From contig JASWJB010000183.1 in the NCBI GenBank assembly GCA_032433595.1, positions 24,081 to 88,080 on the forward strand: a stretch of DNA of 64,000 nucleotides. The letters are read 5' to 3'. Shown piece after piece: positions 56,979-64,000 of the stretch (within the stretch, counting starts at the first letter, position 1; each line of letters opens with the position of its first letter). This stretch comes from Conoideocrella luteorostrata (Eukaryota; Ascomycota; Sordariomycetes; Hypocreales; Clavicipitaceae). Below the pieces are notes generated by a model. That model was not told where the DNA came from. It saw only the letters and a list, made by a program, of their open reading frames with translations, and did not search any database. Made by a program: the position numbers and the translations under genes.

Positions 56979-58359
56979 GAGGCATCGGCTGGGAAGCAAG
57001 GTGGAAGAACAACAATAATTACTGGTTAACATTTTGCGGGTACTGACTGGTCTTGGCGGTGGAAGGCGGGAATGCCAGGTGGCCCGATGATGAGGCATGC
57101 GGGATACGAGATCTACTTCGGATTCATTATTGCGGTGTAACGAGACCTACAAGAACGATATCAGCTATTTGTGTAAGCCAATATGGTTTGTTTGGCCTTG
57201 TTTACAGACATCATCATATTTTACAATGGAAGCGAACAGTCGACTTGATCACCCATCCATCTCGCAAGACTGGTTTGCAAATAGAATGACTGATAAGAGT
57301 CGGACCCATAAACTGCAAGGCCTAACTGTAGATTTCTTTCACTCATGGCACAATTTGGTTCGTGTCGATCTGAACAACTTTTTGCCGCTCTTTCTGCTTG
57401 TGAGTTGCTCGTATATGAGGTCCAGATTCAAGGCCAGGATTGGTAATTAAGGATACTAAGCTTAGAGAAAAGCTTGTTTTACTCCCGGTTCATAATGGAC
57501 AGACATGCGTGAGTATGGACTTCATTGACCGATAACCCGTGTGCTATACTCTACTTGCAGCTGCCAAGGCGTAACCCCCTGCTGATGCAGCAGAATGCGG
57601 CAACCCTACTTGTAGAGTGGCAGAATTTGCCCAACAAGGCGCGATTCTTGGCAATGATGCCATGCTTAGCTGTGGCAATGAGAGAGAGCTCTGTGTCATG
57701 TGAAGGGCCTAACGGAGCTGTCACGGCGCATAGCTTTATCGATCACGCAATCTGATTCGGATTGGTGGCTTGCCGTTGGGCACTGATAGTGGCCTGCCCG
57801 GATGCTCAATAGGCTGCGTTGGTTTCGATAGCCTCTTTCATCTGAATAAGTCGGTGCGCCGCGATAAACCAACACTAAAGTCGCCTGCTGTTGCTCGGGT
57901 TTCATGGCAAGTCTTGACACTGTCACCCTGGGCGGAGAGCTTCGGGGGTGCCACATTGGTTGGTTGTAGCATCTCGATGGCCGGCAGTCAGTGTGAGATA
58001 AGGCGTATGCATCCTGGCCATCAAGCGAGAGTGGAGTTTTCATCGCATCGTGCCGATTCTCCTACACAAATTAATCATGCGCATGCGCGTTACGGAGCAC
58101 ACCATGTTGATTATCTATTGCCTGTGGGCGTTGACAGGAAAAAGCTGCGACATCTGGTCGGAGCTGGGGGGAGCTTCGTAGCTTTGAGTGTTGGGATTGG
58201 TCAACGCCGGCATAGCTGGACCAATGACGCAACAGACTCTACGGAGTACCTCCCTCCCCTGTCCACCATCCCTTTACCGTGAAGGAGTGCTGACAGCTTC
58301 AGCTGTAAACTTCACGCAAGCCACATTCAAACTCAATCCCATAGATTACTCTCATAGAC
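56979..58359. other. Intergenic region
   Basis: No gene is seen. Open frames of up to 170 codons have no domain or credible splice structure. One TACGGAGTA copy lies near 58241-58249, close to the next gene's start. Confidence 0.5.
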
Positions 58360-59713
58360 ATGCCTGCGCGCAAAAGATCAACCCCGGAGTCAAGCACCGA
58401 CCGGAGACGGTCCGGCCGCCTTTCCACCAGCGCCCAGAAGAGCTCTTACTTTGAAGACACGGATGCATCAGATGAGACAGAAGCCCCCGTGAAAAAACAG
58501 CGCAAAATCTCATCGAGAAGGCAGTCAAAACACGAGGAGGAAGAGGAGGATCAGTATGAAGAAGAGCTCGCGGATGTGGACAAGGAGGATGATGATGAGG
58601 ACGAAGAAGAGGACGACGATGATGATGCTCCGCGCAAAGTTGAGATTATACCCCTCGAGAAGATGAGGGATACGGGTGGCGTAGACTACGCAGACTACAA
58701 AGTGCACAGGAATACGTTGCTGTTCCTGAAGGACCTGAAGGCTAACAACAAACGGGCATGGCTAAAATGTGAGACCTACCGGGGAGCATCGATTCCCACG
58801 TCCCCAGCTGACAAGAAGCAGCACACGACGAGGAATACAGGCGAGCACTGAAAGATTGGCAATCCTTTGTCGAGACGGCCACACAGACAGTCATTGACGT
58901 AGACGAGACGATTCCGGAACTCCCCGTAAAGGACGTCATTTTCCGCATATATAGAGATGTTCGCTTCAGCAAGATCAAGACGCCGTACAAGGTAACTCTT
59001 TCCTCCACATAGTCACCGAGCTTCATTGCTAACATTTTGTAGCCCCATTTCTCCGCTGCTTGGTCCAGGACGGGCAGAAAGGGCCCTTACGCATGCTACT
59101 ATGTTCACTGCGAGCCTGGCTCGTCATTCATCGGTGGCGGCCTGTGGCACCCGGAGGCAGCATTTGTTGCCAAACTGCGGCGCAGCATCGACAGACATCC
59201 GGATCGGTGGCGCCAAGCGCTCAACGACCCCTTGTTCAAGAAAATATTCTTCCCGAAGGTCAAGGCAAATACAGGACCCGAGGCCACTATCAAGGCATTT
59301 GCGGAGAGAAACCAAGAAAATGCGCTTAAAAAGCGGCCCATGGTTCGTACCATCATGCTCATAGCACGAATTGAGATTCTTCATTCTGACTGTTGGCTTT
59401 TGTGTAGGGTTATGAGGCTACACACCGAGATATTGAGCTGCTGAAGCTGCGCAACTATACAATAGGCACCAAAATTGATGCTGATGTACTTGCAAAAGAT
59501 GATGCGCAAGAGAAGCTGAGTGAGATTGTGCGAGCTCTCTCGGGATTTGTATGTTGCCCAACAAAGGTTGTTGCTGCTTTACCTGCTAACTGACTCATGT
59601 AGGTATCCTTCCTGAACGGTATTATAATGCCTGACCCGGCTCTTGATGGCGACGATAGCAGTGACAGCGACGAGGAGGACGAAGAAGAAGAAGAGGAGGA
59701 GGGTGACGAATGA
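58360..59713 (+). CDS. DUF2461 (TIGR02453) family protein with acidic tails
   Basis: Five exons (58360-58768, 58822-58991, 59043-59342, 59408-59548, 59603-59713) encode 376 residues. Introns are 53, 51, 65 and 54 bases, mostly with CTAAC or CTGAC branch sites. Residues about 110-340 form the DUF2461 domain: LFLKDLKANNKRAWLKS, HDEEYRRALKDWQSFVE, IFRIYRDVRFSKIKTPYKPH, GCYYVHCEPG-like YYVHCEPGSSFIGGGLWHPE, and RPMGYEATHRDIELLKLRNY. The biochemical role of this widespread bacterial and fungal family is not established. Before it lies a basic N-terminus (MPARKRSTPESS) and a long glutamate/aspartate run (about residues 66-92); a second acidic run closes the protein. The basic segments and acidic tails suggest a nuclear, histone-associated protein, which is inference. 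Confidence 0.88.
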
Positions 59714-59918
59714 GCGTACACCGATACCGGGTTAAAATCATGTACTATTTGTCAAAGCGAATATTGGATACGAAGTGCTCGGTGTATCATTACTGTTATT
59801 GATTGTGTTTGACAATAAACCGTATGCGAGGAAAAAAAAAACCAAGAGATATTCGAAAAGGCAGAACTCCATCCCGAATCGCCTGGGGCCATTGCAGCAA
59901 TTTCGCACCAATACAGAC

Positions 59919-60719
59919 TCACTGCTTCTCCAACCCCTTCTCCAACCCAACCGCTTTCGCCGGACCACTCGACTCTGACAACCTAGACAGTCTCTGGCTC
60001 AGCGCCGACGAAACTGAATTGACCACCTTGCCACGCTGATTACCTCCGGCACCACCACCGCCATTCTTACTGCCCCCCTCCATATCCTGCTTCGCCGACT
60101 GGTACATCTCGCCGATAATGTCCGCCTCCATCACGGGATCCAACGTGCAATCCGCCACACAAAACTCTCGTTCCCGCTGCTCAATGTACTCTCTCACGAC
60201 CTTGAACTCATCCTGGATGTACTTGAGGCGCTGGGGCATCCCTGAGCCCTTGAGATAGGTAAGAAACCCGGCGATAATGGTGTTTATGGCGCCGAAGACC
60301 GTGACGGTGACCCGAGATCCGTTGGCGGCCCCGAGGGCCGTCAGCGCAGCCGCGACAATGATCTGCGTGCCGAGGCAGAAATTGATGACGATGTTGTAGA
60401 CTTTGAAGCCGTGGCGGGCTTTCCTCTCGGCCTTGACCACGCGCGGGTAGATGCCGAGATTCGGCGCCACGCGGACGGAGTGCCCGGCGATGGACACGGC
60501 GGGGACGGTGTCGATGCCCGTGAGGGATCGGAAGACGAGGAGCTTGTCCCGGGCGGGCACGAGATGGGTCTCATCGGTGGTCAGGACGGTGAGAGGCCGG
60601 CTGCTGCTAACGTTGCTGGAGAAGGTTCCCTCGTCGGGCTGGGGAGGGAAGCCTTTTTCTTCGCGGTCGAGCGAGGGGAGCGCGTGGGCGAGCACCCAGC
60701 GGGAGGCGCCTTTGAACAT
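59919..60719 (-). CDS. SLATT-domain protein (fungal SMODS/SLOG-associated 2TM effector domain)
   Basis: A single-exon protein of 266 residues. Residues about 98-185 match the fungal SLATT architecture: a basic lead-in (KAERKARHGFKVYN), a first membrane helix (about 108-130, NIVINFCLGTQIIVAAALTAL), a short polar turn, a second membrane helix (about 137-157, VTVTVFGAINTIIAGFLTYL), and then KGSGMPQRLKYIQDEFKVVR leading into a charged helix (EYIEQREREF). SLATT domains were predicted by comparative genomics to form membrane pores and act as effectors in nucleotide-signalled conflict systems; the fungal forms have little experimental work. The N-terminal 95 residues are disordered, and the C-terminus is glycine- and serine-rich. 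It converges on the DUF2461 gene, 205 bases away. No sensor, nucleotidyltransferase or SLOG gene is adjacent. Confidence 0.8.
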   Translation of the reverse strand: MFKGASRWVLAHALPSLDREEKGFPPQPDEGTFSSNVSSSRPLTVLTTDETHLVPARDKLLVFRSLTGIDTVPAVSIAGHSVRVAPNLGIYPRVVKAERKARHGFKVYNIVINFCLGTQIIVAAALTALGAANGSRVTVTVFGAINTIIAGFLTYLKGSGMPQRLKYIQDEFKVVREYIEQREREFCVADCTLDPVMEADIIGEMYQSAKQDMEGGSKNGGGGAGGNQRGKVVNSVSSALSQRLSRLSESSGPAKAVGLEKGLEKQ

Positions 60720-62678
60720 TGTGTGCTTGTAGTCCCCAATTCCGCCTCTTGTATCGCCAAGTTCAGGTCCCCAAAGACTTGGGAGATTCTCTCGTAAAAC
60801 AGCCCAATTCCCCAGAGGGGGAAAAGAGGAAAGAAAATAAGAAAATAGGGAAATAGGAGGACGAGGAGGAGGAGGAAGAAGAGGGGGAAGGGTAGATATC
60901 TAGATCGGCGTCGCGATACAAACTGTCGAGCGTCTTCAGGATGAGGATGATCAGCATATATGACATCCATCCATGATCAGCCAGCCGCCCCAGCTAGTTA
61001 TTCCCTAGCACAGCACAGCACGGCACAGCACACAGCATAAATTACTCGGCAAGAACCGCACTTGTAATTTCCATGCCCATCCTGGAAGTGACAGCTTGGA
61101 AAGCACTAACTGCGGCACGCCCTGTGGACATGTCTCTCCTTTCGACGAACTAGTAAGAAGCGGCAGTCCGCGAGACAAGGCAGGCATGGAATGAGGGTCC
61201 CGCCGCCCTCTTGTCAAGCACAATCACCCAATATTGTAACCAAATCCGTCTGCGCTCCCATGCTTCCCGGAATGTGGTGGTGCTGCGTGCTCCGTATCAA
61301 AGGGCACACTTCAGCCCAACACGCCAAATGCCCGCCATGTAACCGTCTGCAAATAGTTGTAGATGATTCGCACGAGTAGAGCTCGAGGGTTGCATCCTGC
61401 CACGGCAATATCGAATCGAGGCTGGCTTCGACCCCTACTTACGGCTGCGGCTAGCGGCCGACGCAAGCCACACGACTGCCGACTATATCTGCTTTGGGCT
61501 GCCCTTGGCTGCTCAGCTGTGGTGAGTCGATTCTGTACCCCCGTCAGTTTAACTACATCTGCAGTTTACTCTGTTTGGTGGGTGGGTGGGTGCAGTTGAA
61601 GTGCTTGCTGCGAGGAGCTGGGATTCCTCTGGCGCGGGTGTGAGTTTCCTCATATCGGATAATGCTTGTGAGATTAACGTCTGAGATTAATCGAGGGCGG
61701 CTAACGTTGCGCTTTTGGCCGAATTAAAGAGGTGACTCTGATAGGGAATACTTTGTGCCTTTTTGTGAGACAGTAAACTGGTGACTTGCTTTCCCTTACT
61801 CCGTTTGTCCGTATACTCTACAGAGTACGGAGTCTGAAGGATGTTTGTCTTGTGTACGGAGTAACTACGGAGTACTCCGCATTGTATTGGGCACGCATCA
61901 TGTACACAATAAGGCTGTACTTTAGTTCGCTTATGCCCCTCACGCGACACCTCCTACGCACGCGCCGAAACCGCATGGGGAAGACCCAGGGAGAGAAGCT
62001 GAAAGGACATTCGGATCAGGCGGTGTGGAAAATCCCAAAATAAGAAAGCCCAAAAACCATAGTGCCTCCCAACACAGGTGACAGATTCGCCCAGCGGAGC
62101 CGTACGCAATATTGGTCGTGCATTCCACCGCCACCATGATCGGCAGGCCCAGACGGCAAACCCAAATTCTCCCAGCCGTTGTATGACTGCTCCATTTTCT
62201 TATCAAAAGCTACCCTTTGTCTGTCGAGGCCTCAATGCATATCGTGCTGCCTTTTATTGTAGACACGGGGCTGCCACAACATGTTCAACGCGGCAGGCTA
62301 CTGGTGAACGATGAAAATGGGGGAAGAGGGGGGGGAGGGGGCCGGGAGAAGGTATACTGCTTCACGATTGATGCCAAGGCTGAGCGCGAGCACAACCGGC
62401 ATGCCTCCCATTTATACAAATCCCCGAGTTACTGCACTTGCTATTTACCGGCACAGTGCAGTACTAATACGTATGCGTCAATTCACTATCCTAGAGCACT
62501 CCCTAGGTAGCCCAACCGACCGTCCGTACTTATTGTGCCCTTTCCCGTAGAGCATGCACTCCCCATGAAACCCCGTTTATCATGAAGCCGAAATAGCCAA
62601 CGTCCCATCTCGTTACGCACATCAGTACACAAACTCCTTACTCCGTGCTCTGGAGGCCTACCGTGTGCATTGGGGCTA
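60720..62678. other. Intergenic region
   Basis: No gene is seen. The stretch contains a CAGCACAG-type repeat near 61010-61035, a purine-rich tract near 60830-60890, and a cluster of TACGGAGTA half-sites at 61797-61880. Confidence 0.5.
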
Positions 62679-64000
62679 TCAGCACCCGCAGAAGTTTAAC
62701 CTCGCCACGCTCGGATCATGATCACTCGTCTGGCCCTCGAAGTTCTGCCACGTATTCAAATGCAAATGCTCGACCTTGGCACCCCTCCCCAGCCCTTTAC
62801 TAATGTACATGTGGTCGAGGGCCTCGCTGTTCTGATCGAACTGGTATGTGTACCGCTCTACCTCGGCCAAACCGGCAACTTCATCGACATCGACGAGCCC
62901 AGATCTCGAAGTGAACACCTTAAGTGGCTGGACCTGTGTGAATTCGTTAAAGTCGCCGGCGGTGATTACGCGAGCCTTGGGATCTTTAGCTAAGATTTGG
63001 GCGACGAAACTCTGTCAAAGATTTCACACACTGAATTAGCGTTTTCATTCCTTTCCCCCGAACACTACGTTGAGAATGGGGGGGGGGGGGGGAGGGCGTT
63101 TTAACACGGGACTGTAACTCACTGCAGTAAGCTCCATCTGGCCAGTTCTCTTCTCAATGCCCTTATTCACAGGCGGTCTCGGGTCTCCATGCAAGCCTGT
63201 CGAACCGCCCTTACTGCTGAAATGCACGTTCACCGTAAAGAACACCTTCTTGATTCCCCTGACGGTTCTCCACATGGCAATCAACGGCTTTCGAGTAGCC
63301 TCGAAGTTCGCATCTGTCTGACCGATCCGCCCCGGGTTGTACTTGATTTCCGGCCCGTCAATCACCTCGTTCGCATCATTGCTCGCACCGGGATTAGGCT
63401 TGTAGAGTTCCACCGCGTCGGGGCGGTACAAGTACGCGCAGCGGATATTGCCACCTGGTTGGCCGCCGTCCTGGCCATCAACGGGCGCCACCTCGACGAA
63501 GGAGTACTTGATACCGGAGGACTTCTCGATCCCTTGCGCCAAGGTGGACAGTGTGAGATTGGCGGACGTGACGCCGTCGTCGCTGGGGCCCGAGTCGTCT
63601 TGGATTTCCTGCAGGAAGATGAGATCCGGGACGCGGAGCTTGTGGACGATTTGGTCGATCACGCTGGGCATGTGGGTGGAGTTGGGGGCGAGGTTCTCGG
63701 CATTGTAGTCCGCGACGGTGAGCCCCTTGCAGTTGCCGGTGCTGGTGAGGGCTGTGGCGGGATAGTCGGCGGATGCGGGCGTGACGAGCTTGATGTTTTG
63801 GAAAGGCAGGATGCGGTAGGTGCCGAAGGCGTTGGTGACGATGCCTGTGATGTCGCCGACAAAGTCGCCCATCTTGGTGTCGGTTGGGTTCTTGGAGCCG
63901 TCGAGAGGCGAGCCAATGACTATGGCCTCGGGGTTGGCATCTACAATGATGATTGCCTCAGCATATACTCTGTATTCTATCTTGCATTGCCTCTTGAACC
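62679..64000 (-). CDS. Endonuclease/exonuclease/phosphatase family protein (partial; 5' end outside window)
   Basis: The last exon (63011-62679) and the preceding exon (from 63123 to at least about 63965, perhaps past 64000) are joined by a 111-base phase-0 intron. At least 360 residues are visible. Catalytic signatures of the DNase I-like EEP fold are present: YNAENL, the acidic DLIFLQEIQDD, FTVNVHFSSKGG, the metal-binding GDFNEF in the last exon, and SDHDP near the C-terminus. It resembles the large extracellular-nuclease type (ExeM/NucH-like), whose members often have a signal peptide and an N-terminal OB-like region; VDANPEAIVIGSPLDG fits the latter. The N-terminus cannot be checked here, so secretion is unproven. 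The intron carries a run of 15 C on the coding strand. Confidence 0.85.

Noticed and set aside
1..64000. tRNA, 5S rRNA, CRISPR arrays, long terminal repeats, transposase or reverse-transcriptase genes
   Set aside because: No T-loop/anticodon pairing, 5S consensus, regularly spaced repeat array or mobile-element catalytic motif was found by eye; only a short MITE-like candidate remains.

Overview
The window looks like nuclear DNA of a filamentous ascomycete (Pezizomycotina), most likely of the order Hypocreales. The genes carry short introns of 50-80 bases with GTAAGT-like donors, CTAAC-type branch sites and CAG/TAG acceptors. The gene families are fungal: a GATA-like DUF1752/DUF3295 protein, an RTA1-like membrane protein, a Zn2Cys6 factor, a delta-8 sphingolipid desaturase, a fungal SLATT protein and an allantoate-permease-type MFS transporter. 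The genus cannot be fixed from the sequence alone. All exon structures below were inferred by eye from splice signals, reading phase and family conservation.

Layout. 1-2.8 kb: a GATA-like regulatory protein gene with a pyrimidine-rich leader. 2.8-21.1 kb: an 18-kb stretch with no convincing gene, holding microsatellites, long homopolymers, small A/T-only islands and many copies of the motif TACGGAGTA. 21.1-26.1 kb (minus strand): a CHY zinc-finger protein, an ankyrin-repeat fragment, and a helical/glycine-rich protein gene carrying two compensating frameshifts. 26.1-32.5 kb: gene-poor. 32.5-50 kb: the gene-dense core. It holds an RTA1-like gene facing a Zn2Cys6 regulator; CCT5 chaperonin divergent from an HBS1/SKI7 ribosome-rescue gene; the ER Hsp70 BiP/KAR2; an unrecognised nuclear-looking protein; and the sphingolipid desaturase. 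50-55.2 kb: gene-poor, with one broken-looking ORF. 55.2-60.7 kb: an MFS transporter, a DUF2461 protein and a SLATT-domain protein. 62.7-64 kb: the 3' part of an endonuclease/exonuclease/phosphatase gene that runs off the window.

How the genes fit together. Three neighbours serve protein quality control: CCT5 (cytosolic folding), HBS1/SKI7 (stalled ribosomes and exosome recruitment) and BiP (ER folding). CCT5 and HBS1 share a 589-base divergent promoter. The RTA1-like gene and the Zn2Cys6 gene form a convergent pair that may be a transporter/regulator unit. The rest look like independent housekeeping or accessory genes. No secondary-metabolite core enzyme, complete transposon, tRNA, rRNA or CRISPR array was seen.

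The observations most worth following are: the HBS1/SKI7 gene, whose two phase-1 donors could give a long Ski7-like and a short Hbs1-like protein from one acceptor; the TACGGAGTA palindrome family confined to non-coding DNA; the SLATT-domain gene; the frameshifted helical protein gene; an 18-base microexon in CCT5; and a 233-bp MITE-like element.
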